A stretch of DNA of 64,000 nt, taken from Nocardiopsis alba DSM 43377 (GTDB taxonomy: Bacteria > Actinomycetota > Actinomycetes > Streptosporangiales > Streptosporangiaceae). A model generated the notes under the pieces. That model did no database searches and was not told the origin of the DNA. It was given only the letters and a program-made list of their open reading frames with translations. The stretch's first letter is position 1. Every line of letters begins with the position of its first letter. This document shows, in pieces, positions 35,558-44,815 of the stretch. The stretch is taken from assembly GCF_000341225.1 (NCBI RefSeq), contig NZ_ANAC01000001.1, positions 186,001 through 250,000 on the forward strand, read 5' to 3'. The translations under genes were made by a program, and so were the position numbers.

Positions 35558-35696
35558 CCGTGAAAACGGTGAAAGCGGGGGCGAACCTCCTGGTCGGTGC
35601 GGTTATCCACCACAATGGTCAGGTTCACGGAGCCCCGGCCTTCACCTCGACAACCCGGCCGGACGCGGCCACCGAGCAGAACACAAGGAGCCCCAC

Positions 35697-35993
35697 ATGC
35701 CCGCCTACAACGTCGACAGCGACAAGACCGAGGAGACCTCCGGCTCCCTCACCCAGGAGTTCAACGAGTTCACCGAGCGACTCCAGGGCATCAAGAACAA
35801 GGTCGACGGCCTGATCTCGGACGGCTACAGCACGCCCGCCGCCGAGAAGCACTTCCGCCCCTTCTTCGAGGACTTCAACAGCGGCTTCGAGGACGTCAAC
35901 AAGGGTCTGGAGGGCATCGCCAAGTACATCAAGCAGGTCGGCACCACCTTCAGCGAGACCGACGAGAAGCTCGGCGAGGGCCTCAAGGGCTAG
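35697..35993 (+). CDS. WXG100-family protein
   Basis: A 98-residue ESAT-6-like protein. The helix-turn-helix plan is clear: helix 1 LTQEFNEFTERLQGIKNKVDGL, the turn GYSTPAAEKHF where W-x-G normally sits (Tyr replaces Trp), and helix 2 FNSGFEDVNKGLEGIAKYIKQVGTTF with the D-x-x-L spacing of secreted partners. Such proteins are exported as dimers by the EssC/EccC ATPase, whose gene lies just downstream. AAGGAG precedes the ATG by 6 bases. Ends in a perfect palindromic terminator, which suggests high expression as a separate short transcript. Confidence 0.82.
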   Translation: MPAYNVDSDKTEETSGSLTQEFNEFTERLQGIKNKVDGLISDGYSTPAAEKHFRPFFEDFNSGFEDVNKGLEGIAKYIKQVGTTFSETDEKLGEGLKG

Positions 35994-36036
35994 CCGGCAC
36001 CGCACATCCCCCTGCCCGATCCCCCGGTCGGGTGTG

Positions 36037-36066
36037 GGGGCGGTTCGGAGCGCTCCGAACCGCCCC
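36037..36066 (+). terminator. Terminator after WXG100 gene (perfect 30-bp palindrome)
   Basis: Two 15-bp arms, GGGGCGGTTCGGAGC and its complement, directly abutting. It separates the WXG100 gene from the ATPase gene. Confidence 0.85.
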
Positions 36067-36120
36067 GACCGTTTTCACCGCACCCTTCCCCGCCCGTAGA
36101 TCGATCGGAAACAGTCCACC

Positions 36121-39100
36121 GTGCGCCTCCTCTTCACCGCGACCCCGGCCACCGGTCCGTCAGTGGACGGTCCGGACGGCTCCGGCCCCGTCGCCTCATC
36201 GCCTCTGCGACTGGACATGCTCGTCGACGCCGACCCCGGCGCGACGGTGCGTCAGCTCATCGAGGTCGTGGACCCCATGGTCCGTACCCTGCCGAGGACG
36301 GGCCGCGAGGTCCCGCTCTACGTCGGTGAGCGCAAGGTCGATCCGGCCGTCTCCCTGTCCGAGGCCGGCATCCTCGACGGCGCCGTCATCGGTGTGGGCG
36401 GGCCGGCGGAGGTCAAGGCGGAGCCGCCGGGCGTCGTCGAGATCAGGGTGGTCTCGGGGTTCGACGCCGGACGCGTGGTCCGACTCGACCCGGGCGACTA
36501 CGTGATCGGCGACCACGAGAGCGCGGTGCTGGTCGTCGACGCCGACGGCCACTGGGCGCGGATCCGGGTGGCCCCCGACGGGACCGTCACCATCCTGCGC
36601 ACGAGCGACGGCTCCGGGGTCCGGCTGGAGAGGGAGAACGTCGCGGCGGACACGGCCTGGCCGCAGGGCGAACAGCTGACCCTGGGCGGCACCCTCTTCG
36701 AGGTCTGGCCCAACCACCGCCCCGATGCCGCGATCGTGCCCTCCGAGGACGGCACCGGTCTGGACTACAACCGGCCTCCCCGCCTGCACCCGGCGCCCAG
36801 CAAGACCAAGTTCAAACTGCCCAGCCCGCCCGAACCGCCGGACCGGCCGATCGCCCAGTTGATCATGATGATCCTGATGCCGATCACGATGGCGGTCGGC
36901 GGCGCGCTCATCATGAACCGGCCGCAGATGCTGCTCATCGGGCTGCTCGCGCCGGTCTCGGTGCTGTTCATGCAGCTCATGCAGCGCAAGACCAGCAAGG
37001 CCCGCTACGACCGGCAGATGCGCGAGTTCGAGGAGAAGACGGAGCGGGTCACCAAGGACGCCCGCGACGCCCTCGTCTCCGAGCAGCGTCGGCTGCGAGA
37101 CACCTGCCCCGACCCCGCCGCCGTGCTCCTGCTGGCGACCGGGCCCCGCTCCCGACTGTGGGAACGCCGCCAGATCGACGAGGACTTCACCCTGCTGAGG
37201 ATGGGCACCGGCAGCATCCCCTCCCAGGTGGTCCTCATGGACCCCACCAAGGACGACCACCGCAAGGAGGTCACCTGGGACATGAAGGACGTGCCGGTCA
37301 GCGTCTCGGTCAAGGACAACGGCGTCGTGGGCGTGGCCGGGAGCGGCGAGGGGGCCCAGGCCCTGGAACGGTGGCTGGTCGCCCAGCTCGTCACCCTGCA
37401 CAGCCCGGCCGAGCTCCAGCTCTACCTGCTGTCGATGGAGGGCGACCACAACCGGTGGCGCTGGACCCGCTACGTCCCGCACCTGCGCGGCGAACACCCC
37501 CGACTCTCGCTGGGCAGGATCGGTATCGACGCCACCACCTGCGCCCGGCGGATCTCCGAACTCCAGATGATCATGGAGGCCCGGGCCCAGGCGCCGCGCG
37601 GAGCGGCCGACGAGGAACCGGCGATCGTGGTCGTGCTCGACGGCGCCCGCCGGATCCGCTCCCTTCCCGGCGTGGTGCAGTTGCTGCGAGAGGGCCCCGA
37701 GGTGGGCATCTACGTTCTGTGCCTGGACGCGGAGGAGCGACTGCTCCCCGAGGAATGCCGCGCCGTCGTCGGGATCACCCCGCACGGGATGCGCCTGCGC
37801 CGTACCTCCTTCGACAACGTCGAGGACGTGCGCGCCGACGTCCCCTCCGCCGCCTGGGCGGAACGGCTGGGCCGGGCGCTGGCGCCCCTGCGCGACAGCA
37901 GCGTGGGCGAGGCCGGGGGAGCGCTGCCGCGCAGCGCCCGCCTGCTCGACGTGATCGGACTGGAGCCCCCGAACGGCGAGGCCATCGCCGCCCACTGGGT
38001 GAGCGGTGGTCGCAGCACGGTCGCCACGCTCGGTGTGGGGCTGGACGGCGCCTTCGCGGTCGACATCCGCCGTGACGGCCCCCACGCGCTCATCGCGGGC
38101 ACCACCGGTTCCGGTAAGTCCGAGCTGCTCCAGACCCTGGTGGCCTCTCTCGCCGCGGTCAACCGGCCCGAGTCGATGTCGTTCGTCCTGGTCGACTACA
38201 AGGGCGGCAGCGCCTTCAAGGACTGTGTCGACCTGCCGCACACCGTCGGCATGGTCACCGACCTCGACACCCACCTGGTGGGGCGCGCGCTGGTCTCGCT
38301 CGGCGCCGAACTCCACCGCCGCGAGCACATCCTGGCCAAGGCCGGGGCCAAGGACATCGAGGACTATCTCGAACTCCTGGACCGAGACCCGAGCATGCCG
38401 CAGATGCCGCGTCTGATGCTGGTCATCGATGAGTTCGCGTCCATGGCGCGCGAACTGCCGGACTTCGTCAAGGGCCTGGTCAACATCGCCCAGCGGGGCC
38501 GGTCGCTCGGCATCCACCTGGTGCTGGCCACCCAACGCCCCGGCGGTGTGGTCACCAACGACATCCGTGCCAACACCAACCTGCGGATCGCCCTGCGGAT
38601 GACCGACGAGACCGAGAGCCGTGACGTCATCGACGCCCCGGAGTCGGCCCACATCGGGATCGACACACCCGGTCGCGCCTACGCCAGGCTCGGACACGCC
38701 TCCCTCCTGCCGTTCCAGTCCGGACGGGTCGGCGGTCGCCGGGTCGTCGCGGTCGAGAACGCCTCCGACCCGATCGCCCACGCGGTGAAGTGGTCCGACC
38801 TGGCCCTTCCGGCACCGGTCGCCGTACGCGAGGGCCAGGAGAGCGGCGACGTGGAGTCCACCGACCTCACCGCCCTGGTGGCGGCCGTGAAGGAGGCGGC
38901 CGAACAGGTCGGCGCCCGACGTCAGCCGAGCCCCTGGTTGGAGGCGCTGCCCACCACGCTCACCCTGTCCGCGCTGCTGGGGGGACGTCCGCCCACGCCC
39001 GAGCCCGGAACGGTCCGACCGGTCCCGGTCGGTCTCGTGGACATCCCCGCGCAGCAGCGGCAGACGCCCTACACGTTCGACCTGTCCCGGACCGGACACC

Positions 39101-40521
39101 TGCACGTCATGGGGTCGGGCCGGACCGGCCGCTCCCAGACCCTGCGCACCCTCGCGGCCTCCCTGGCGCTGGGACACCATCCCGACGACGTCCACATGTA
39201 CGGCCTGGACTGCGGCAACGGCGCGCTCCTGCCGCTGGAGCGGCTGCCCCACTGCGGCGCGGTCGCCCAGCGGACCCAGGGCGACCGGGTGGTGCGTCTG
39301 CTGGGGCTGCTCGGCGAAGAGCTGGACCGACGTCAGAAGCTCCTCGCGGCGCACGGATGCGCCGACCTGGAGGAGCTGCGGGCCAAGGTGCCCGCGACGG
39401 AGCGTCCCGCTCACATCGTGCTGTTCATCGACCGGCTGGACGCCTTCGAGCAGGCCTTCGGCGAGTACAACTACGGCGCCCTCGTCGAGGACGTCACCAC
39501 CCTGATGCGGGACGGCGCCGGCGTGGGCGTGCACGTGGTCGCCACCGGAGACCGCCTCCTGACCCGCACCAAGTACTCCTCCACCACCGAGGACCTGCTG
39601 GTCCTGCGCTGCAACGACGCCGGCGACTACAGCTCGGCCGGGCTCCAGGCCCGCTCCCTGCCGGAGGAGGTCCCGGACGGCCGCGCCTTCCGCGCCTCCG
39701 ACGCCCTGGAGGTGCAGATCGCCCTGCTGACCCGGAACCCGCAGGGCGCCGCGCAGGGCGCCGAACTGGGGCGGATCGCCGACTTCGTGTCCAGGCGCCC
39801 CCGGCCCGAGGGCGGGCCGCGCCCCTTCCGGGTCGACGTCCTTCCCGACCGACTCACCATGGCGGACATGTCCCGCTTTCGTTCCGCCCCGCCCCGTCCG
39901 CTGCACGCTCTGATCGGTGTCGGTGGCAACGAGCTCGGAGCGGTCACCGCGGACCTGTCGCGCATCCCCACCTTCCTGGTGAGCGGTCCGCCCCAGTCCG
40001 GGCGGTCCAGCATGCTCACCGTGATGGCCGAGTCCCTGCTGGAGGGCGGCACGGAACTGTTGCTGGTCACCCCGCGCGGTTCGCGACTGGGGGACCTGAG
40101 GACCCGACGCGGTGTCCGGGCGGTCATCGACGCCGCCGAACCCCGACTTTCCCAGCTCCACGAGGCGCTCGGAAGTTTCGAGGGCGAGACGGCGGTCGTG
40201 ATGATCGACGACGCCGAACTCCTGCTCCAGAGCGATCTGGGCAAGGAGTTCACCCGGATCGCGCGGGGCATGGTGGGCGCCGGGTGGGGCATCGTCGCCG
40301 CCGGCACCAACGAGGCGCTCCAGGGCGGTTTCAACGGCTGGCACGTGCACCTCAAGCGCAACCGGGTCGGCGCCCTGCTGTCCCCGCAGAGCCAGGCCGA
40401 CGGCGAGGTCCTGGGGCTGCGTCTGCCCAAGGGGGTGTCCAGCCCCCGCCTCACGCCCGGAACCGCCTACCTGCACCTGGGCGACGGGCGCATTCAGCAG
40501 GTGAGGGTACCGATGCCCTGA
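36121..40521 (+). CDS. T7SS FtsK/SpoIIIE ATPase, EssC/EccC-like
   Basis: A 1,466-residue motor ATPase of type VII secretion. Residues 1-90 resemble a ubiquitin-like (YukD/EccD-like) domain and 95-205 an FHA-like domain, as in EssC. Two transmembrane helices follow (about 245-285: LIMMILMPITMAVGGALIM). Three ATPase domains follow: P-loop 1 GTTGSGKSE (about 660) with Walker B LMLVIDEFASM; P-loop 2 GSGRTGRSQ (about 997); P-loop 3 GPPQSGRSS (about 1288). In domains 2 and 3 the Lys of the P-loop is Arg, as in the less active domains of the family. The start is GTG 36121. It is the only core secretion component in the window. Confidence 0.92.
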   Translation: MRLLFTATPATGPSVDGPDGSGPVASSPLRLDMLVDADPGATVRQLIEVVDPMVRTLPRTGREVPLYVGERKVDPAVSLSEAGILDGAVIGVGGPAEVKAEPPGVVEIRVVSGFDAGRVVRLDPGDYVIGDHESAVLVVDADGHWARIRVAPDGTVTILRTSDGSGVRLERENVAADTAWPQGEQLTLGGTLFEVWPNHRPDAAIVPSEDGTGLDYNRPPRLHPAPSKTKFKLPSPPEPPDRPIAQLIMMILMPITMAVGGALIMNRPQMLLIGLLAPVSVLFMQLMQRKTSKARYDRQMREFEEKTERVTKDARDALVSEQRRLRDTCPDPAAVLLLATGPRSRLWERRQIDEDFTLLRMGTGSIPSQVVLMDPTKDDHRKEVTWDMKDVPVSVSVKDNGVVGVAGSGEGAQALERWLVAQLVTLHSPAELQLYLLSMEGDHNRWRWTRYVPHLRGEHPRLSLGRIGIDATTCARRISELQMIMEARAQAPRGAADEEPAIVVVLDGARRIRSLPGVVQLLREGPEVGIYVLCLDAEERLLPEECRAVVGITPHGMRLRRTSFDNVEDVRADVPSAAWAERLGRALAPLRDSSVGEAGGALPRSARLLDVIGLEPPNGEAIAAHWVSGGRSTVATLGVGLDGAFAVDIRRDGPHALIAGTTGSGKSELLQTLVASLAAVNRPESMSFVLVDYKGGSAFKDCVDLPHTVGMVTDLDTHLVGRALVSLGAELHRREHILAKAGAKDIEDYLELLDRDPSMPQMPRLMLVIDEFASMARELPDFVKGLVNIAQRGRSLGIHLVLATQRPGGVVTNDIRANTNLRIALRMTDETESRDVIDAPESAHIGIDTPGRAYARLGHASLLPFQSGRVGGRRVVAVENASDPIAHAVKWSDLALPAPVAVREGQESGDVESTDLTALVAAVKEAAEQVGARRQPSPWLEALPTTLTLSALLGGRPPTPEPGTVRPVPVGLVDIPAQQRQTPYTFDLSRTGHLHVMGSGRTGRSQTLRTLAASLALGHHPDDVHMYGLDCGNGALLPLERLPHCGAVAQRTQGDRVVRLLGLLGEELDRRQKLLAAHGCADLEELRAKVPATERPAHIVLFIDRLDAFEQAFGEYNYGALVEDVTTLMRDGAGVGVHVVATGDRLLTRTKYSSTTEDLLVLRCNDAGDYSSAGLQARSLPEEVPDGRAFRASDALEVQIALLTRNPQGAAQGAELGRIADFVSRRPRPEGGPRPFRVDVLPDRLTMADMSRFRSAPPRPLHALIGVGGNELGAVTADLSRIPTFLVSGPPQSGRSSMLTVMAESLLEGGTELLLVTPRGSRLGDLRTRRGVRAVIDAAEPRLSQLHEALGSFEGETAVVMIDDAELLLQSDLGKEFTRIARGMVGAGWGIVAAGTNEALQGGFNGWHVHLKRNRVGALLSPQSQADGEVLGLRLPKGVSSPRLTPGTAYLHLGDGRIQQVRVPMP

Positions 40522-40537
40522 CCGCCACGACCCTTCG

Positions 40538-40595
40538 ACGGAGAGGGGGAGGAGTAGTATCCACTTACTCCCCCTTTCCCCCTCTTCCTCCCCCT
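40538..40595 (+). other. Purine/pyrimidine-biased intergenic tract between ATPase and kinase genes
   Basis: A purine-only run (GGAGAGGGGGAGGAG) followed by a pyrimidine-only run (CTCCCCCTTTCCCCCTCTTCC). An imperfect hairpin (GGGGGAGGAGTA with TACTCCCCC) can form. It may be a terminator or a leader structure for the kinase mRNA. Confidence 0.45.
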
Positions 40596-40668
40596 GTACT
40601 CGGCGGGCGCCTGAGCATGCCGCCTGTCTCGCCCTTCCCACCTATACGCCGACCAGGACCATTTCCCA

Positions 40669-42309
40669 GTGAATCCGACCCCCTCAGCCATCACGCTTCC
40701 GGTCACCGCGACCGACCTCACCTCCACCGATCCGGCCAGGATCGGGCCCTACCGGACGCTCAAGCGTCTGGGCTCCGGCGGCATGGGCGTCGTCTACGCC
40801 GCGCGGAAGGACGGGGGAGAGCTGGTCGCGGTCAAGCTCATCCATCCCGAGTACGCCTCCGACCCCGAGTTCCGAGCGCGTTTCGCCCGTGAGGTCGAAC
40901 TGCTCGGCAAGGTGGGCGGCGCCTGCGCCGTGCCCCTGCTGGACGCCGACCCCGAGGCCGAACGGCCCTGGCTGGTCACCCCGCTGGTACGGGGGATGAC
41001 CCTCAGCGCCTACATGCGCAAGCACGGCGCCCTCGACGAACGTCTGCTGATCGGTCTGGCCGCCGGTGTGGCCGAGGCCCTCTCCCAGATCCACGAGGTG
41101 GGCATCGCGCACCGCGACCTCAAGCCCGCCAACATCGTCCTGTCGCCCGAGGGGCCCCGTGTCCTCGACTTCGGTGTGGCCCGCGCGGTCGACCAGACCG
41201 CGCTCACACGCACCGGTTCGATCATGGGCTCTCCCGGCTGGATCAGCCCCGACCACTACCAGGGCGCCCCGGTCAGCACGGCCGACGACATCTTCGCCTG
41301 GGGAGCCCTGGTCTCGTACGCGGCGACCGGACGTCCCCCCTTCGGCAGCGGCGACCCGGCCGCCATCGCCCATCGGGTCATCAGCGGCGCGCCCGACATG
41401 GAGGGCTTCACCGGTCCGCTCGCCGACCTCGCCTCACGGGCCATGGTCAAGGAGGGGGCCCAACGGCCCACCGCCCTCGAACTGGTCACCGCGATGGTGG
41501 AGGTGAGCGCCCCGGGCCGTTCCTACGCCCCGGTGGCCTCGGCCGCCGCCGCGGGCAACGCCATGGGCGCTCTGGTCGACGACAACTGGCACGGCGTCCA
41601 GACCGCGCCCGAACGCGAGTTCGCCGTGGCACGAGGCGGAGGGAACACCGGCAGGGTCCTGGCCTTCGTCGGTGCGGGTGTGGGCGCCCTGGCCCTCATC
41701 GCCGGACTCGGCTTCGGCGGCGTGGCCCTGGCCTCCAACTGGGGCTCCCTCCCCATGGCCTCCTGGTTCTCCGGTGGGGACGAGCCCGGGGAGGACGAGG
41801 GGACCGAGGAGGCCTCCGGCGAGGAGATCCGGCGCCCCGGGCCGGTCGGCACGGAACCCTCGGAGGATGCCTCACCCTCGGACGAGCCCTCGGACGACGC
41901 CTCCGACGAGGACGACGAGAAGGACGACGAGAACGACGAGGAAGAGGCCGGAGAACCGGTCACCACCATGGCCACCGTCGGATCCGGGGTCTCCGCCTCC
42001 GGTGAACGCCCCTCGGGCGGCGAGGTGGTCGCCTTCCAGCCCTCGGGCGGTTCCGGGCACTACGGCTCGCTCGACGGCGCGACGGTGGTCTGCGCGTGGA
42101 GCTTCTGTCAGGGGCAGGCCGGATCCATCGGGGACGGGGAGGCCGGTTCGGTCTCCTCCAGCCCGTCCGCGTTGACCTCCTACGTCAACTCCGGCGGCCG
42201 CACCATCTCCGCCGAGGTCACCTATACCGAGAACGCCGACGGCACCATCACGATCACCCGGCTCGTGGAACATCACAAGACCAGCGGCACGGGCACCCCG
42301 CCCTGGTAG
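40669..42309 (+). CDS. Membrane Ser/Thr protein kinase (PknB-like) of the T7SS region
   Basis: A 546-residue eukaryotic-type kinase. The kinase domain (about residues 26-290) has GSGGMGVVY, the ATP-binding Lys in VAVKLIHPE, HRDLKPANIV and LDFGVAR, with activation loop TALTRTGSIMGSPGW. The juxtamembrane part is Ala/Gly rich; one transmembrane helix (about 331-352: LAFVGAGVGALALIAGLGFG) leads to an acidic Ser/Asp/Glu stalk (365-430) and a small extracellular domain with two cysteines (VVCAWSFCQGQ). No PASTA repeats. The FHA-like domain of the neighbouring ATPase is a natural phospho-Thr-binding partner. GTG start at 40669, weakly preceded by purines. Coupled to the secreted gene downstream. Confidence 0.9.
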   Translation: MNPTPSAITLPVTATDLTSTDPARIGPYRTLKRLGSGGMGVVYAARKDGGELVAVKLIHPEYASDPEFRARFAREVELLGKVGGACAVPLLDADPEAERPWLVTPLVRGMTLSAYMRKHGALDERLLIGLAAGVAEALSQIHEVGIAHRDLKPANIVLSPEGPRVLDFGVARAVDQTALTRTGSIMGSPGWISPDHYQGAPVSTADDIFAWGALVSYAATGRPPFGSGDPAAIAHRVISGAPDMEGFTGPLADLASRAMVKEGAQRPTALELVTAMVEVSAPGRSYAPVASAAAAGNAMGALVDDNWHGVQTAPEREFAVARGGGNTGRVLAFVGAGVGALALIAGLGFGGVALASNWGSLPMASWFSGGDEPGEDEGTEEASGEEIRRPGPVGTEPSEDASPSDEPSDDASDEDDEKDDENDEEEAGEPVTTMATVGSGVSASGERPSGGEVVAFQPSGGSGHYGSLDGATVVCAWSFCQGQAGSIGDGEAGSVSSSPSALTSYVNSGGRTISAEVTYTENADGTITITRLVEHHKTSGTGTPPW

Positions 42310-42317
42310 GAGGAGAA

Positions 42318-42719
42318 GTGTTGAAGTCTTTTGTCCGCCGGGCCTCCGGCGGGATCGCCATCGCCCTGGTCGCCGTCCTCGCCCAGGCCGTCCCGGCCGC
42401 CGCGGCCTCCTACGGGGGAGAGTGCGGCAGCGGCTACGGCGTGGTCAACCAGGCCGACATCAGCGGTGGAACGGTCTACCTCGCCTACAACAACTCCAGC
42501 GGGAAGAACTGCGTCGTCGTGGTGCGCTCCTCCTCCGGAGCCGCGATGAACATGGACGCGGTGCTCAAGACCAGTGACAGCACCTCCTGGGAGAGCGACC
42601 CGGGGAACTGGACCGCCTACGCGGGTCCGGTCTACCTGAGCGCCGCCGGCCGGTGCGTGGACTGGGGCGGCGTGGTCGGTGACGCGTGGGTCGTGCGCAC
42701 CGGCACCAACTGCGGCTGA
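42318..42719 (+). CDS. Secreted spore-associated protein A-like protein
   Basis: A 133-residue secreted protein: signal peptide (about 1-30, ALVAVLAQAVPAAAA), then a domain with four cysteines (GECGSG, KNCVV, GRCVDWGG, TNCG). The pattern SGGTVYLAYNNSSGKNCVVV ... YAGPVYLSAAGRCVDW closely follows the spore-associated protein A (SapA) family of Streptomyces, which is found on spores or hyphal surfaces. The AGGAGG ribosome site overlaps the stop codon of the upstream kinase, so the two are probably translationally coupled. The start may be GTG 42318 or TTG 42321 (better spacing). A perfect terminator follows. Confidence 0.82.
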   Translation: MLKSFVRRASGGIAIALVAVLAQAVPAAAASYGGECGSGYGVVNQADISGGTVYLAYNNSSGKNCVVVVRSSSGAAMNMDAVLKTSDSTSWESDPGNWTAYAGPVYLSAAGRCVDWGGVVGDAWVVRTGTNCG

Positions 42720-42739
42720 ACCGACCCCCGAACCGATGG

Positions 42740-42765
42740 ACGGCCCCGCCCGAGAGCGGGGCCGT
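42740..42765 (+). terminator. Terminator after the kinase-SapA pair
   Basis: A perfect 10-bp stem ACGGCCCCGC/GCGGGGCCGT with a 6-nt loop. Confidence 0.8.
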
Positions 42766-42880
42766 TCGCGTACGGGGAGGGACGAGGCCGCCCGCGACGA
42801 GGCGCGTTTCTCCCACCCGTGTGTCGTACGCCGCACCCCGACGTACCGGAACCGAGCGCGATTCTCTACCATCTCGAAGT

Positions 42881-44815
42881 ATGGACGTCCCAGAGAGCGG
42901 GTCCGCCGAGGCCCTCGACCCGGCGGAGGGCTTCGCCCCGGCCACCCGTGAGCGGTGGCGCGAGCTCGTCGCGGGTGTGCTGCGCAAGAGCGGGGTGGCC
43001 GAGGAACGGCTCGCCGACACCCCGGAGTCGGTGCTGAACACCCCCACCCTGGACGGGTTCGACATCGAACCCCTCTACACCTCCTCTCCTCCGGCGGCCG
43101 ATCCCGGCTTTCCCGGGATCGCCCCCTTCACCCGCGGTCACCGGCCCGGCGGCGGGGTCCTGGAGGGATGGGACATCCGGGCCCGGCACACCGACCCCGA
43201 CCCGGCCGTGCTCCGCCGTCGCGCGCACGACGACCTGATGAACGGTGTGGGATCCCTGTGGATCCACGTGGGCGGAGCGGGGCTGCCGGTCTCCGGCCTG
43301 GCCGAGGCCCTCACCGACGTCCACCTGGACCTGGCCCCGGTCGTCCTGAGCGCCGCCGGCCCGCAGGCCCTGGAAGCGGCCACGGCCCTGCTCGGCGTCC
43401 ACGCCGACGCCGGTGTGCCCGACGGTCGGGTCATCTCCCACCTGGGGCTGGACCCGCTCTCGACGGCGGCCCTGGCCGGGGAACGCCCCGAGGTCGCCGA
43501 CGCCGCCCGTTTCGCCGCCGAACACGCCGCGCGCTTCGCCCACCTGGGGTTGTTCGTCGCCGACGGCACCCTGGTGCACAATGCGGGCGGGTCGGTCTCC
43601 CAGGAGATCGGCGCGGCCGTCGCCGCAGGGACCGCCTACCTGCGGGCGCTCGTCGAAGCCGGGGTCGACGTCGCCGACGCCGCCGGTCGGATCGAGTTCC
43701 GGTTGGCCGCCGACGCCGACCAGTTCTCCGTCATCGCCAAGCTTCGCGCCGTCCGCGCCATGTGGAACCAGGTCCTGGAGGCCTCGGGCGTGCCCGCCGA
43801 CCGTCGGGGGACGCGTGTGCACGCCACCACCTCCGAGGCGATGCTCACCCGCCGCGACCCGCACGTGAACATGCTCCGCGCCACCGTGGCCTGCTTCGCG
43901 GCCGGGGTCGGCGGGGCCGACGCGGTCACCGTCGCGCCCTTCGACTCGGCGGTCGGTCGCCCCGACGACTTCGCCCGCCGGATCGCCCGCAACACCCAGT
44001 CGATGCTGATCGAGGAGTCCCACCTGGCCAGGGTCATCGACCCGGCGGGCGGCTCCTTCTACGTGGAGTCGCTCACCGCCGACCTCTACCGGACCGGCTG
44101 GGAGTTCTTCCGAACCCTGGAACGCGCCGGAGGCATCGCCTCGGTGATCGTGGACGGCACCCTGCTCGCCGAGGTGGACCGGGTGTGGGAGCGCCGTCGT
44201 GAGGCCCTGGCGACCCGTGCCGCCCCGCTCACCGGTCTGAGCGAGTTCCCGAACCCGGACGAGACGCCGCTGGAACGCGACCCCGACCCTGTGGCCTCCC
44301 CGGCCCCGGTTCCGGGCGGTTTCCCGGTGCGCCGCCGCGGCCGGGACTACGAGGCCCTGCGCGACCGCTCCGACGCCTGGACGGAGCGGACCGGGGACCG
44401 GCCCACCGCCTTCCTGGCCACGCTGGGGCCGGTGGCCGCGCACACCGCCCGGGCCTCCTTCGCCACCAACCTCCTGGCCGCCGGTGGGATCGCCGCCGCC
44501 ACGCCCGGACCGCTGGAGAACGCCGACACGGCGGTGACGGTCTTCGCCGACTCCGGACACCGCGTCGCGGTGATCTGTTCCTCCGACGCCCTCTACGCCG
44601 AGCACGCCGAGACGCTCGCCCGTGCCCTGAAGGGCGCGGGGGCCCGCCGGGTGATCCTGGCCGGGGCGCCCCGCGACGCCTACCGCGAGGCCGGCGTGGA
44701 CTCCTTCGCGTTCAAGGGCGGCGACGCCGTCGCCCTGCTCACCGATCTGCTCGACGTCCTCACCATCGAACCGCCGAGCGTCACGACCGACTCCGTACAG
44801 GGGGAGAGCGCATGA
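42881..44815 (+). CDS. mutA: Methylmalonyl-CoA mutase small (beta) subunit
   Basis: A 644-residue subunit of the B12-dependent mutase that interconverts methylmalonyl-CoA and succinyl-CoA. It has the mutase barrel (for example [38 protein letters not shown] and [17 protein letters not shown]) and a degenerate B12-binding domain without the DxHxxG motif, as is normal for this non-catalytic subunit. The start at ATG 42881 is preceded by TACCAT 8-14 bp upstream and no ribosome site, so the mRNA may be leaderless. mutB follows with a 4-bp ATGA overlap. Confidence 0.93.
   Translation: MDVPESGSAEALDPAEGFAPATRERWRELVAGVLRKSGVAEERLADTPESVLNTPTLDGFDIEPLYTSSPPAADPGFPGIAPFTRGHRPGGGVLEGWDIRARHTDPDPAVLRRRAHDDLMNGVGSLWIHVGGAGLPVSGLAEALTDVHLDLAPVVLSAAGPQALEAATALLGVHADAGVPDGRVISHLGLDPLSTAALAGERPEVADAARFAAEHAARFAHLGLFVADGTLVHNAGGSVSQEIGAAVAAGTAYLRALVEAGVDVADAAGRIEFRLAADADQFSVIAKLRAVRAMWNQVLEASGVPADRRGTRVHATTSEAMLTRRDPHVNMLRATVACFAAGVGGADAVTVAPFDSAVGRPDDFARRIARNTQSMLIEESHLARVIDPAGGSFYVESLTADLYRTGWEFFRTLERAGGIASVIVDGTLLAEVDRVWERRREALATRAAPLTGLSEFPNPDETPLERDPDPVASPAPVPGGFPVRRRGRDYEALRDRSDAWTERTGDRPTAFLATLGPVAAHTARASFATNLLAAGGIAAATPGPLENADTAVTVFADSGHRVAVICSSDALYAEHAETLARALKGAGARRVILAGAPRDAYREAGVDSFAFKGGDAVALLTDLLDVLTIEPPSVTTDSVQGESA

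Noticed and set aside
36196..40641. 1,481-codon open frame antisense to the T7SS ATPase
   Set aside because: Mirror of a highly GC-biased coding strand; no domain, start site or promoter supports it.
42096..42317. Larger version of the spore-associated protein (207 codons)
   Set aside because: The extra codons overlap the kinase gene and precede a proper signal peptide and ribosome site.
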